Source: Methanobacterium spitsbergense | GTDB lineage: Archaea; Methanobacteriota; Methanobacteria; Methanobacteriales; Methanobacteriaceae | Direction: 5' to 3' | DNA: 64,000 nt | Assembly: GCF_019931065.1 (NCBI RefSeq) | Contig: NZ_JAIOUQ010000001.1 | Span: forward strand, 71,648-135,647 | In this document: one piece after another, positions 10,287-19,614 of the stretch | Layout: each line of letters opens with the position of its first letter | How positions within the stretch are numbered: the first letter of the stretch is position 1 | The notes under the pieces: generated by a model | Told to the model about the DNA's origin: nothing | Seen by the model: only the letters and a program-made list of their open reading frames with translations | The model's database searches: none | Position numbers and translations under genes: made by a program

Positions 10287-10450
10287 GAATATGGAGTAGG
10301 AGTGAAACTACAACTTCAACTTTGTTTTTAAATATCGAAGCTATTCATTATTTATTTCTCTATTTCATTATTATTTTTCCTGTAATCCTTCATTATTTCA
10401 ATTTCATCATCTAAAAGAGACTTTTTATTATCTTTTTCGTGTCTGATAAT
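10287..10450. repeat. Partial duplicate of the 3' end of the 21894 gene
   Basis: About 160 bp match 21830-21990 at roughly 85-90% identity with a few indels (for example 'ctacaact', 'aatatcgaagcta' and the 20-base core beginning 'ccttcattatttcaatttca'). The matched segment covers the stop codon and last ~30 codons of the 21894-22610 minus-strand gene plus its downstream flank. There is no gene here: it is a transplanted gene tail. Confidence 0.85.
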
Positions 10451-10650
10451 CTTTTTAGATTTTAAATATTTTAGCAATGACCTTCTGAAACGGTTAATTG
10501 TAAATGTATTGATTGTTTTAGTGGCTGTTGCTTTATATTATCTGTTTTTAGTTAATTTATAAAAAATAAGGATCAAAATGGTTAGATAACAACAGTGAAG
10601 TAAAAAGTCATATTAAATGGATTAAATTAGTTAGTATTCAGGCAAAATAC
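10447..10650. repeat. Partial duplicate of the 9189 small-gene 3' end
   Basis: It matches 9242-9445 closely over the last ~35 codons of the 55-residue gene, its stop and about 90 bp beyond ('atggattaaattag', 'gtattc...ggcaaa'). No start codon region is copied. It is fused directly to the 10287-10450 repeat within a few bases at about 10447-10452, making a chimera of two loci that lie 1 kb and 11 kb away. Confidence 0.85.
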
Positions 10651-10685
10651 TATATTGAAGTCAATTGTTTAGATTTTTTGGGCTA

Positions 10686-10775
10686 TCCCTTCATACTTAG
10701 AGAATACCATCAGAAAACAAGCTGTATTTTTAGAACTTAATCCTAAATATCCGGTTATTACATGAAAAAAATATG
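10686..10775. repeat. Copy of an intergenic patch found upstream of the APC permease
   Basis: The segment around 'ccttcata', 'gaat.ccatcagaaa', 'tgtatt', 'agaactta' and 'tatcc.gttatt' matches 24001-24085 at about 70-75% with small gaps. It is the third patch in a row in this spacer that derives from elsewhere in the window. Confidence 0.6.
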
Positions 10776-10824
10776 TGAGGATTTTTAAATCCTCTATAGA
10801 TATTCGTTTATTTTATTTGTTTTT

Positions 10825-13497
10825 TTATGTTGTGGTTGTTGTGAATTTTGTTGTGTATGGTGTTGTTAGTCCTGCTCCGCCTGTGCTTGTAACGCTGTTT
10901 GAATGTAGTATGACTGTGTAGGTTGTTCCTCTTGCAAATGCTGCGTTGGCTGTTATATTCAGTGTGTTACCGTTTATACTGGTTGTGTATGGTTTTATTT
11001 GTCCGTATTGATTTTTGAGTTCTATCCATGAGTTAGTTCCGAGTTGGATGGCTTTGCTGAAGTTGATTTGTATCACCTTATTTACAGCCACATTAACTTC
11101 GTTGTTCATTGGACTTGTGCTTGTTACGACTGGTGGTAAGGTTGTTGTGAATATGGTTGTGTACGGTGTGTTTAAACCATTTCCTTGCATGTCTGTTATG
11201 CTGTTGGAGTGTAGGATGACTGTGTATTTAGTTCCTGCATTTAAGAGTGAGTTAGGTGTTATTGATAGTACATTTCCTATTATGTTTGTTGTGTATGGTA
11301 CTATTGTTCCACTGTTGCTTGTTTTGAGTTCGATCCATGGATTGGTTCCGAGTTGTATGGCTTTATCAAAGGTTATCTGTATCACCTTATTTAATGCGAC
11401 GTTAAATGCATTGTAAAGTGGATTTGTACTGGTAACAACTGGTGCTGCCTCTGTAGTGAATCGTGTTGTATAAGGGGCTGCTAATCCAATTCCTGCTAGA
11501 TTTGTGATGCTGTTGGAGTGTAGGATAACAGAATATTCTGTTCCTAGTGCTAGTAGTGAGGAGGGTGTTATGGATAATACATTGTCTACTATGTTTGTTG
11601 AGAATGTTTTGATGTTTCCTGTTCCTGTTTCATAGAGTTCTATCCAAGGGTTCACTCCGAATTTAATGTTTTTGTCGAAGACTATCTGTATCACCTTATT
11701 CAAATCGACATTAACTGAATTGTTAACCGGACTTGTACTTGTAACAACTGGAGGCACATTTTCATTAATTGTAACATCTGTTGTTACAGTTGCTGCATCA
11801 ACAGTTGATGTTATTGTAGATATTCCCGGATTTAAACCTGCAGTGAAGATGGTTGATGCCATACCATTAATCATAGTACCTGTTAATGGGTTAACTGTGC
11901 CTAATGCATCACTACTTAAGTTCACAACTATACCATCAGGTACATGACCATTTGCGGGGTTATAGACTGTTCCATTATTGTCATGCTGTAAATCAACAAT
12001 TACAGTTGAATTACCACCATTCAGAATACTGGTTGTTGATGCTTTTAAACTGAGTATTAACCATGTGTTAGCATTTACATTATTATTTACTCTTCCCGCT
12101 GTTACTGGATTGTTTCCCTGGAAGTTAGTTCCCCACCAATTATTGGTAGCATTAACACCACTTATACCCCAAATATCATAACTTCCAGTATTGTTTAGAA
12201 TACGGTTGAAATGAATTTGAGTGTTAGCATTTATTGTGTAGATAGCAATACCATTGTTACCGGTGATATTATTGCATGTAATAGTACAGATAGTACCTGA
12301 ATTGTAGATAGCACCGTAATTATAAGATGAACTGCTACCTGTGAAAGTGCTTCCATTAATGGTTAAAATACCTGCATGTGGGATAGAGCCATCTGAATTG
12401 GAAATAGATCCGCCCCAAATAGCTGCAATATTACCATTAAATATGCTGTTATTAATATTACAAGTTCCACCATAGTTTTGGATAGCACCACCTCCACCAC
12501 TTGCATTATTATTGGTGAATGTACTTCCATTAACAGTTAAATTACCACCCTCATAACTGTAGATAGCACCACCATCATAACTAGTTGCAGTGTTACCTGT
12601 GAATTTACTTTCAGTAACCGTTAACTTACCATTCTCACCATTGAAAATTGAACCACCATAAAAAGTTGCTATGTTACTTGTGAAATTGCTGCCAGTAATA
12701 GTTAAATTATCCTCATTATAGATTGCGCCACCAGAATAAGTTGCAGAGTTACTGGTGAAAGTACTGTTATTTACAGTCACAGTACCATAATAATTGTAGA
12801 TAGCACCACCCTGAGTTGCGGTGTTACTTGTGAAAGTACTGTCATTAACAGTCACAGTATTCTCATTGTAGATAGCACCCCCAGAATGACTTGCAGTGTT
12901 ACTGGTGAAAGTATTGTTGTTTACATTCAAAGTACCAGCATTGTAGATAGCACCACCATAATAATTTGCATAGTTATTGGTGAAAGTACTGTCTGTTACA
13001 TTCAAAGTACGACCATTATTGTAGATAGCACCACCAACATCTGCGGTGTTACTGGTGAATGTGCTGTTGTTTATTGTCAAAGTACCAACATTGTAGATAG
13101 CACCACCATAATAAGTTGTGGTTGCGTTGGTTAGTGTTAGGTTGTTGATTGTAACATATATTCCACTGTTAATATGGAATATCCCGTTGGTGCCGGTTCC
13201 GTTTATTATGGTATCTGTTTGACTTTCTCCATTAATAGTCATGTTTTTATCAATGGTGATTTGTGTGTTGTTTATTCCTTTGTATTGTTCATTGGCTATG
13301 TATATTTGTCCGTTGGTGTTTACTGTTCCTGTTGCGTTTTTTATTGAATATTTTGGACCGATTATGCCTGATTGATATGTTGCAGATTCACCGTTCCAAT
13401 CATCGTTTCCCAGAGTACTGTTTCCATTAACATAAATAGTATCTCCCGAAGCAGCTGAAACATTACCCATACCCAAAGCAAAAATAACCCCTAACAA
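10825..13497 (-). CDS. Large adhesin-like surface protein: beta-helix plus Ig-like domains
   Basis: 890 residues from the TTG at 13497. The order is: a signal-peptide core ending near NVSA; a beta-helix of about 20 turns (residues ~30-430) with repeats of GGAIYN, LTVNNSTFTSNTA; an Ig-like domain (~465-560); then three tandem Big_5/SbsA-type Ig-like domains, each opening PPVVTSTSP or APVVTSTNP and containing VNKVIQI.F, IELK, TKYTVILHSNSIT and a T-rich end. Such proteins are the typical cell-surface adhesins of Methanobacteriales. The true start is unclear: the frame is open upstream to a TGA near 13580, but no usual start codon lies in that stretch; compared with its paralogue at 63017 a one-base deletion separates the ribosome-binding site and GTG from the signal peptide. 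Confidence 0.85.
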   Translation of the reverse strand: MLGVIFALGMGNVSAASGDTIYVNGNSTLGNDDWNGESATYQSGIIGPKYSIKNATGTVNTNGQIYIANEQYKGINNTQITIDKNMTINGESQTDTIINGTGTNGIFHINSGIYVTINNLTLTNATTTYYGGAIYNVGTLTINNSTFTSNTADVGGAIYNNGRTLNVTDSTFTNNYANYYGGAIYNAGTLNVNNNTFTSNTASHSGGAIYNENTVTVNDSTFTSNTATQGGAIYNYYGTVTVNNSTFTSNSATYSGGAIYNEDNLTITGSNFTSNIATFYGGSIFNGENGKLTVTESKFTGNTATSYDGGAIYSYEGGNLTVNGSTFTNNNASGGGGAIQNYGGTCNINNSIFNGNIAAIWGGSISNSDGSIPHAGILTINGSTFTGSSSSYNYGAIYNSGTICTITCNNITGNNGIAIYTINANTQIHFNRILNNTGSYDIWGISGVNATNNWWGTNFQGNNPVTAGRVNNNVNANTWLILSLKASTTSILNGGNSTVIVDLQHDNNGTVYNPANGHVPDGIVVNLSSDALGTVNPLTGTMINGMASTIFTAGLNPGISTITSTVDAATVTTDVTINENVPPVVTSTSPVNNSVNVDLNKVIQIVFDKNIKFGVNPWIELYETGTGNIKTFSTNIVDNVLSITPSSLLALGTEYSVILHSNSITNLAGIGLAAPYTTRFTTEAAPVVTSTNPLYNAFNVALNKVIQITFDKAIQLGTNPWIELKTSNSGTIVPYTTNIIGNVLSITPNSLLNAGTKYTVILHSNSITDMQGNGLNTPYTTIFTTTLPPVVTSTSPMNNEVNVAVNKVIQINFSKAIQLGTNSWIELKNQYGQIKPYTTSINGNTLNITANAAFARGTTYTVILHSNSVTSTGGAGLTTPYTTKFTTTTT
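12600..13130 (-). repeat. Tandem 66-75 bp units of the adhesin beta-helix
   Basis: Repeated units contain 'gtagatagcacc', 'gtgttactggtgaa' and 'gtactg' (plus-strand reading), each encoding one beta-helix turn of the type GGAIYN...TVNNSTFTSN. The high similarity of neighbouring units allows turns to be gained or lost by recombination. Confidence 0.8.
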
Positions 13498-13680
13498 GGT
13501 TATTAAAACTGCAAAAATAATTAAATTATGATCATTTATTGAAAATTTATTAATTCTATAAATCTTTCCACCCCCTCCTCAAAAATGTTTTTTTTTATAA
13601 AAAAAATTATTGACCTTCCTTTGATATTTTTACAATATGGGCTATTAATATATTTGTTTAATAACAACCAAATAGAAAGA
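13160..13680 (-). repeat. Left arm of a ~50-kb-spaced inverted repeat (adhesin promoter, leader and N-terminus)
   Basis: The minus-strand sequence from about 13680 to 13160 matches the plus strand from about 62925 to 63440: 5' flank ('ggttgttattaaacaaa', 'ccatattgtaaaaa', 'atcaaaggaaggt'), ribosome-binding region ('gggggtggaaagatttatag') and about 130 codons. The coding part is nearly identical at protein level up to NMTINGESQTDTIINGT. Confidence 0.85.
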
Positions 13681-14096
13681 CTTTTAAGTAAAAAAAAAGG
13701 ATTATATGACGTTTTCACATAATTGAATACACACAAAATAAAATTCATAAAATTTATTTTACCAACTTGAACGAGATAAATTTTTTTTGAGAAATAAAAT
13801 TGTATATAATGAAGTAACATACCCATCAAGTGTTCTATAAGTTGTTGCGATAAGTTATTTCGGAATTTATTTTGATAACTATCAAACAGATAAATAATTA
13901 TAAAATAGTATATTTCCATTCATTTTATCTAATACTGGTCTAAGCCGGAAGATATGGAGGCAACACACCTTATAATATGGTAAGTATCCATTATTAGTCA
14001 ATTATTTTTTTTAATCCAATTAGAATTAATAATTTAATTAGTAAATATTTATATTAGTTAAATATCAAAAAAGATTTAAAGTTAATTTGAGGTAAA
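13681..14096. other. Intergenic between divergent adhesin and histidine kinase genes
   Basis: About 415 bp. A minus-strand ORF of 127 codons crosses it and ends inside the adhesin leader, but its composition (Phe/Ile/Tyr/Asn only) looks like translated AT-rich DNA. Upstream of the kinase ATG there is GAGGT at a good distance. No other structure seen. Confidence 0.4.
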
Positions 14097-16475
14097 ATGT
14101 CTAATAATAGTAATTCTAATCCCACCGTAGAGTCTTATAAATTAATTTTTGAATCTAGTTTGGATGCTATTTTACTTACTCATCCTGACGGTACTATTTT
14201 TTATGCTAATTCTTCTGCTGAGGAATTGTATGGATACACTCAACAAGAGATTTGTGATCTTGGAAGAAGTGGAATTGCGGATACAAATGATCCGAATTTA
14301 CAAGTGATTTTAGATGAAATGGCACGTTTAGATAGATCTAAAGGTGAACTAACCCTTATAAAGAAAGATGGATCTAAGTTCCCCGCCGAGGTATCTACAA
14401 GTATTTTCAAAGATGAAAATGGCAATATAAATACTTTCATGACAATTCGAGATATCTCCCAATGTAAACGGAATGAAAAACAAGCCAAGGAACTATTAGA
14501 GAGTGAACAACAACTTGTAGAAGAGCTTCAAGCATCAAATGAAGAATTACAGTCTGTTACTGAAGAATTACATGTTTCTAATGAAGAGCTTCAACATCAA
14601 AGAGAGGGATTGGTAAAGGTCAATCAAGCCTTGCTAGAAAGTGAAGAAAGAAAGGATAGATCACAGGAAATTGCACATCTCGGCAGTTGGGAACTTGATA
14701 TTTTAAAAAATAAATTATTCTGGTCTGATGAGGTTTACAGGATTTTTGGACTGAAACCACAAGAATTTGATGCAACATACGAAGCTTTCCTAAAAGCAAT
14801 ACACCCTGATGATCGAGAAGCAGTAGATGAAGCATATACTAGCTCTTTACATGAGGGAGTAGACACTTATGAAATAGAACATCGCGTTGTAAGAAGATCA
14901 ACAGGTGAAATTCGTATAGTCCATGAAAAATGCGAACATTTACGAGATAGTTCTGGTAGGATTGTTCGTTCGTTAGGAATGGTACATGATATCACTGAAC
15001 GTAAAAAAGTTGAAGAATCTCTTAATCAGAGTCAAAAATTGTTGCAAGATATAATTAATGGTTTTCCATCTCCTATTTTTGTTAAGGACATTGAAGGCCG
15101 GTTTTTAACAGTCAATAACAAATTTGAGGAATTACTTGGAGTTAAAAATAAGGAATTAAAGGGTAAAACTGATTATGATATCATCACTAAGGAATTAGCG
15201 GAATATTATAGGGCTAATGACCAGAAAGTGCTTGAAGAAGGAAAGGCGATATCCATTGAAGAAGAAGCAGATTTGATTGATGGACATCATACTTTTATTG
15301 CAAACAAATTCCCTATCTATGACAATAACAGTCAAGCTTATGGAATAGGCTCTGTTTCCACCGACATTACTGAATTGAAAAAAACTGAAGAAATTTTAAA
15401 GGAAAGTGAAGAACGGTTGCGTCTAGCCCAAAGTCTAGGCAATGTAGGCATATGGGATTGGAACACAATTACAGATGAACTACATTTTACCCCTGAGCTT
15501 GAGCTATTATATGGGTTAATCCCAGGAACAATAAAAACATATCAAGATTGGCGTCAGTTAACTCACCCAGACGACATTGAAAAAATTGAAGCAGAAAGAG
15601 ATGAAAAAATTGCAAACCACGAAGCTTTCGATTTACAATTCCGCATACTACACAAATCAGGTCAAATCCATTGGTTATCAGCCAAAGGTGGAGCAATCTA
15701 CAATGATGAAGGAGATATATTACGAGTACTTGGCATAAACTCAGATATTACGGATCGTATTAATCGTGAAGAAGAACTGAAAATCTTTATGAATGAGTTA
15801 GAACGCTCCAACAAGGAGTTAGAGCAATTCGCATATATTACATCTCATGACCTACGGGAACCATTAAGGATGATAATTAGTTTTTTACAATTATTAGAGC
15901 GACGATATAAAGATCAGTTGGATGAAGATGCTAATGAATTTATTGGGTTTGCAGTTGATGGTGCTAAGCGCTTGGATGCTATGACAAATGATCTTTTACA
16001 ATATTCTAAAATTACTAGCGAAAAAAGAGAAGTTAAACCTGTAAATTTTGAAAATGTCATGGAACATGCTTTAACAAACCTGAAAGTACCAATTGAAGAA
16101 AATAATGCAATAATCACCCACGATCCATTACCAACAATCAATGGGGATGAACAACTAAAGGTTCAACTATTCCAAAACCTCATAGGAAATGCTATTAAAT
16201 ATAGAAGCCAAGAAACTCCTAAAATTCACATATCTGCAACTAAAGAAAAAAATCAATATCTCTTTAGCATCAATGATAATGGAATTGGAATATCCCAAGA
16301 ACACTTGAAAAAAATATTTACAATCTTTCAACGACTTCACACCCAGGAACAGTATGAAGGAACTGGAATAGGGCTTGCAATAGCACAAAAAATCGTACAC
16401 CAACGAGGTGGACAAATCTGGGCAGAATCAGAACTAGGTGAAGGTTCAACTTTCTATTTTACAATACCATATTAA
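14097..16475 (+). CDS. Multi-PAS sensor histidine kinase
   Basis: 792 residues with no transmembrane segment, hence cytoplasmic. Four PAS domains lie at about 10-125, 190-305, 310-430 and 435-555, with a Glu/Gln-rich coiled coil (128-180) between the first two. A HisKA-like region has the phospho-accepting His at residue 584 (SHDLREPLRM), and a HATPase_c domain carries the N box (GNAIKY, ~695), DNGIGI (~727) and GTGIGLAIAQ (~755). Autophosphorylation and phosphotransfer to a response regulator are expected. The partner is not adjacent; a decayed receiver domain lies just downstream (16890) and an intact receiver-PAS protein is at 34353. The signal sensed by the PAS domains is unknown. Confidence 0.93.
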   Translation: MSNNSNSNPTVESYKLIFESSLDAILLTHPDGTIFYANSSAEELYGYTQQEICDLGRSGIADTNDPNLQVILDEMARLDRSKGELTLIKKDGSKFPAEVSTSIFKDENGNINTFMTIRDISQCKRNEKQAKELLESEQQLVEELQASNEELQSVTEELHVSNEELQHQREGLVKVNQALLESEERKDRSQEIAHLGSWELDILKNKLFWSDEVYRIFGLKPQEFDATYEAFLKAIHPDDREAVDEAYTSSLHEGVDTYEIEHRVVRRSTGEIRIVHEKCEHLRDSSGRIVRSLGMVHDITERKKVEESLNQSQKLLQDIINGFPSPIFVKDIEGRFLTVNNKFEELLGVKNKELKGKTDYDIITKELAEYYRANDQKVLEEGKAISIEEEADLIDGHHTFIANKFPIYDNNSQAYGIGSVSTDITELKKTEEILKESEERLRLAQSLGNVGIWDWNTITDELHFTPELELLYGLIPGTIKTYQDWRQLTHPDDIEKIEAERDEKIANHEAFDLQFRILHKSGQIHWLSAKGGAIYNDEGDILRVLGINSDITDRINREEELKIFMNELERSNKELEQFAYITSHDLREPLRMIISFLQLLERRYKDQLDEDANEFIGFAVDGAKRLDAMTNDLLQYSKITSEKREVKPVNFENVMEHALTNLKVPIEENNAIITHDPLPTINGDEQLKVQLFQNLIGNAIKYRSQETPKIHISATKEKNQYLFSINDNGIGISQEHLKKIFTIFQRLHTQEQYEGTGIGLAIAQKIVHQRGGQIWAESELGEGSTFYFTIPY

Positions 16476-16602
16476 AAATATTGAATTTCCAATAAATACT
16501 TCGATAAGATGGATGTCTAAGAAATTGCTAATTTAGTAAAATTTAGCAAATTGTTTTGAATAATTATTCCCGAGTAATGACAAAAAGAGGAGATTTTTTT
16601 CT

Positions 16603-16740
16603 ATGAGTAAAGAAGTTTATTATTTTTAGGGACTGGAAATTCTTTACATGTGGCTAAAAAATTACAAAAATTCCAGAAACAAATCTAATAGCAATAGCCG
16701 GTCTTTTAAATAATGAAGTTATAGGAATCAGTGGAAAATG
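16603..16740 (+). pseudogene. EFR1/flavodoxin-like N-terminal remnant
   Basis: After GAGGAG, an ATG opens MSKEVYYF and then stops. The next frame continues GTGNSLHVAKKLQKF, and a third encodes ETNLIAIAGLLNNEVIGISGK before a stop. YYF-SGTGNSLxVAKxL is the opening of EFR1-type ferredoxin/flavodoxin fusion proteins, where it binds the FMN phosphate. At least two frameshifts, and the ferredoxin part is absent, so this is a dead fragment. Confidence 0.7.
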
Positions 16741-16889
16741 AATCCTTTTTTAAATCTTCAACAAGGAAATTCCAATCTCTGAGAAAACCTGTAATTTTAT
16801 TCATTCTATCAAATCCTAAAAAATTATTTTTCTATTTTTTCAATAATATCAAATAGGATTCCTTACATATTATATCATAGGTAAATATC

Positions 16890-17010
16890 TATGGCAGATG
16901 TATTAAAATTCTATTAGTTGAAGATGAGAGCATAGAACTATATTTTAGAATTAATTTAATTTCTCTAAGATCTGATAATTGTTTAAAAGTACATTACAGA
17001 AAAGTATACT
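16890..17010 (+). pseudogene. Response-regulator receiver remnant
   Basis: An ATG opens MADVLK. The neighbouring frame reads KILLVEDESIELYFRINLISLRSDN, the first strand and acidic pocket of a CheY-like receiver, then ends. The phosphorylated Asp region is missing. It lies downstream of the PAS histidine kinase, where a partner regulator gene might once have stood. Confidence 0.65.
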
Positions 17011-17040
17011 AAACTTATACAAAAATTGGGGTGAGTTTTA

Positions 17041-17406
17041 GTGAATACAAAAGATATTGTTCAAAGTTATTATAAAAGTCTAGATGAAAAAGATGATAAA
17101 TGGAAAGACCTCTATTTAGAAGACGCTGTATTTTCAGATGCATCTCAAACTCTGTTAGCAAAAGGAAAAGAAGCAGTTGTTCAATCTTTCACACCTTTTT
17201 TAAAGGGAGTGGCGGGAATAAAAATAAAACAACTAATTGTTGAAGGAGAAAGTGCCTGCGCAATAGTAGGCTATGATTATGTAAATCCTAAAGGAGAAAG
17301 AATGAGCCAAGATGTATCAGAAATATGGGAGGTCAAAAATAATAAACTGGCAAAATTAACCATTTATTTTGACCTGACTGCATACCGAAACTTTATGAGC
17401 AGTTAA
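17041..17406 (+). CDS. NTF2-like/SnoaL-type protein
   Basis: 121 residues from a GTG start with GGGGTGAG upstream. The sequence follows the NTF2-like fold: IVQSYYKSLDEKD...LYLEDAVFSD, KEAVVQSFTPFL, then strands CAIVGYDYVNPKG and ISEIW-type ...LAKLTIYFDLTAY. This cone-shaped fold binds small molecules or acts as an enzyme in many families; the ligand is not evident. It is followed after 25 bp by the SpoIIAA-like gene, likely co-transcribed. Confidence 0.7.
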   Translation: MNTKDIVQSYYKSLDEKDDKWKDLYLEDAVFSDASQTLLAKGKEAVVQSFTPFLKGVAGIKIKQLIVEGESACAIVGYDYVNPKGERMSQDVSEIWEVKNNKLAKLTIYFDLTAYRNFMSS

Positions 17407-17431
17407 TCAAGAATAAAAGGAGTAAAAAATA

Positions 17432-17791
17432 ATGATTTCAAAAATGAGTGAAAGTAAAGGAAATGTATTGGGCTTCAAACTAATAGGAGACATTACTAAA
17501 GAAGATTTCAAAATAATAGTGCCTGAAGTGCAAGCATTGGTAGACAAAGAAGAATCAATCTCCCTACTTCTCGATATGACACAATTCAAATGGGAAAATA
17601 TCGATGCATGGGGGGCTGATTTTAACTTTAATCGTACATACCGCAAGAAGATAAATAAAATAGCCATCATTGGGAATAAAACTTGGGAAAAGTGGCTAAC
17701 AAAGCTTGTAGAACCATTTTATCATTCAGCAGAAGCCAAATTTTTCAACCCAATTAATATAGAAGCCGCATGGAAATGGTTAAAAGAATAA
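17432..17791 (+). CDS. SpoIIAA/STAS-like protein
   Basis: 119 residues with AAAGGAG upstream. The pattern VLGFKLIGDITKEDFKIIVPEVQALVDKEESISLLLDMTQFKWEN...KIAIIGNKTWEKWLTKLVEPFYHSAEAKFFN is that of the SpoIIAA-like (lipid-binding/STAS fold) family seen in bacteria and methanogens. Cytosolic. Possible binding of hydrophobic ligands is known for relatives, but the role here is inferred only. Confidence 0.75.
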   Translation: MISKMSESKGNVLGFKLIGDITKEDFKIIVPEVQALVDKEESISLLLDMTQFKWENIDAWGADFNFNRTYRKKINKIAIIGNKTWEKWLTKLVEPFYHSAEAKFFNPINIEAAWKWLKE

Positions 17792-17907
17792 AACTTCGCA
17801 AACAGAACAACCCATAGACCTACTTCTACAGAGGCGGAGCAGCAAAATAGAAGCACCCAAATTAAGGATGAAATACTCAGATTGATAAAAAGGACACATA
17901 CTAATAT

Positions 17908-17925
17908 GGAGTCCTAACAGGCTCC
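17908..17925 (+). terminator. Possible hairpin terminator
   Basis: GGAG-T-CCT-AAC-AGG-CTCC folds into a compact seven-pair hairpin with one bulge, followed within a few bases by a T-rich run ('cttatttttata'). It lies about 120 bp after the SpoIIAA-like gene. Confidence 0.35.
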
Positions 17926-18033
17926 TCTTAACTTATTTTTATAACTTAGACATAAATGATATCACATTTATATTTCATTCATTAAACTATCAGATTAAAA
18001 ACTTTCAATTTAAAAAAAAAGAGGAGATATTAC

Positions 18034-18231
18034 TTGTTTATCGATAACTTAGATAAAATTATTGCAATGGTGGGTATGATTATGGGAATTGAATTAATCG
18101 CCATCGGAATTTTTACACTTTCAATTGCATATTTCAGGAGTCCTGTAGTAGCAGGAATAATTGGAAATATCTCCAGTCTTGGAATGATGTTAGGAGTTAT
18201 TTTTGTCTTTGTAAAAAAAGAAATTCATTAA
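18034..18231 (+). CDS. Small two-helix membrane protein
   Basis: 65 residues from a TTG start with GAGGAGAT 5 bases upstream. Two hydrophobic helices (about 10-32 and 38-59) and a basic end. No family recognised. A broken copy at 33524-33718 keeps the same opening (FIDxLDKII) and middle (SPVVAG), which supports this frame as a real gene. Confidence 0.65.
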   Translation: MFIDNLDKIIAMVGMIMGIELIAIGIFTLSIAYFRSPVVAGIIGNISSLGMMLGVIFVFVKKEIH

Positions 18232-18288
18232 ACTTTGATACTTACAAATTTGTCACAGATTAAGGAAAAAATTACTTCTTACATCTTA

Positions 18289-19450
18289 TTAATTTTCAAG
18301 TTTTAATTTCCTTTGCTTTAAAGCTCTTCTGCTGTGTTTACGATAGATAAATTCAACTAAAAAAGCTGTAGTTGTTACTGTTACTAATAATTCCAGAATT
18401 AATGGTGAATTATAGATTTGGTAGTATATTAGTACGGTAAGTGCAAATATGCAGCCGATTATGGCTAGCTAGATGATGTATTTGTTTGCGTTTGTTTGTT
18501 TATGTACTTTGAGGTGTGCGATGTTTACTCCGGCATAGATTATTAGAAAATAATGCACTGCCCATCAAAGCTACGCTGCTCAAGTTTAGGAATATTGTGA
18601 AGAAGATAACAATAGCGTTTGTGATAATTAAACCTTCTTTACCCTCCCTCCATGCGGTTCTATTGAAAATTTTAGGTAGTTCAGCTTTTTTTTGCCATGA
18701 TATAACTTATATTAGCCCCACCGTAAAGAGTGGCATTAATTGCAGATGAAGTTGAAATTATAGCTGCTATGGCCATCATAGTAAATCCAATTGCTCCTGC
18801 AAAGGGTTCAGCTGCCACTGCCAAGGCATAATCAGCTGTTTTAGCAACCTCAGGAATTGGAAGATTTCCCACAACCACCAAAGAGACAATTACGTATATT
18901 ATCATCACTAGTGAAACTGTACAGTGCTCTAGATATGTTTTTTTCAGGGGTTTTCTATATCCTCCGCAGTATTTGTGATTAAACCAAAGCCCTGATATCC
19001 TAAAAATAATAATGCAGATGCTGTTGATATGTTAGTAACATGGGGAAACTGAGAAATTGTTAATAGGGAAGGTTTTATGAAGAACAATCCTACTAAAGCA
19101 AAAGTTAACAATATCCCTACCTTTATTCCCACAATTACTATTTCTGATCTTCCCACAACTTTGGGTCCCAAAAAATTGATGAATGTAAATATCAATATAA
19201 TTAGAATCGCCAAAATAGTAACAGAGAATCCTGATTGGCCCATAGTAGGAAAATAGAAGCATAATTTCCAAATGCCTCTGCATAAACACTCAGAGCAAAG
19301 ATGTAACCAATCCACAATAAAAAATTAAATCCACCCTCAAGACACCATCATCAAATCCTCTGACTAAAAATTCTACAGTTCCTCCTGCAGATGGATATTT
19401 AGTAGCTAATTTGGCATAGGAGTACGTACTGAGAAGTGCATAATTGCAGC
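18289..19450 (-). pseudogene. APC-family permease, decayed paralogue
   Basis: Fragments in different frames align end to end with the intact permease at 22650-23948: YSYAKLATKYPSAGGTVEFLVRGF (about 19440-19360), FINFLGPKVVGRSEIVIVGIKVGILLTFALVG (19190-19080), LLFLGYQGFGLITNTAEDIENP (to 18944), VGNLPIPEVAKTADYALAVAAEPFAGAIGF (from 18908) and a C-terminal tail ending at 18289. Several frameshifts; about the first 60 residues, with the first helices, are missing. A dead duplicate. Confidence 0.9.
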
Positions 19451-19614
19451 TAAAAAAACCTCAAGAAGAACTATAGAAGTTCTCATGTTGATGCTCAAAG
19501 GTTCAGTTCCAGATTTCAATTTTTCTCACCATCTATTGTAGATAAAATACTTGCTAAGAACTTTATCACTTAATATTCTAGTTCAATAAAAGGGTTTGTA
19601 AAATTTAAGCATCA

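Noticed and set aside
11015..12181. Long plus-strand ORFs opposite the adhesin
   Set aside because: They are antisense shadows of the repetitive adhesin coding sequence and have no start context.
12600..13130. Regular repeats that could suggest a CRISPR array
   Set aside because: Units are in-frame, lack unique spacers of constant length and encode beta-helix turns.
13536..13919. 127-codon minus-strand ORF upstream of the adhesin
   Set aside because: Its composition is that of AT-rich non-coding DNA, and its end is the adhesin leader read in the GTG frame; no ribosome-binding site or similarity.
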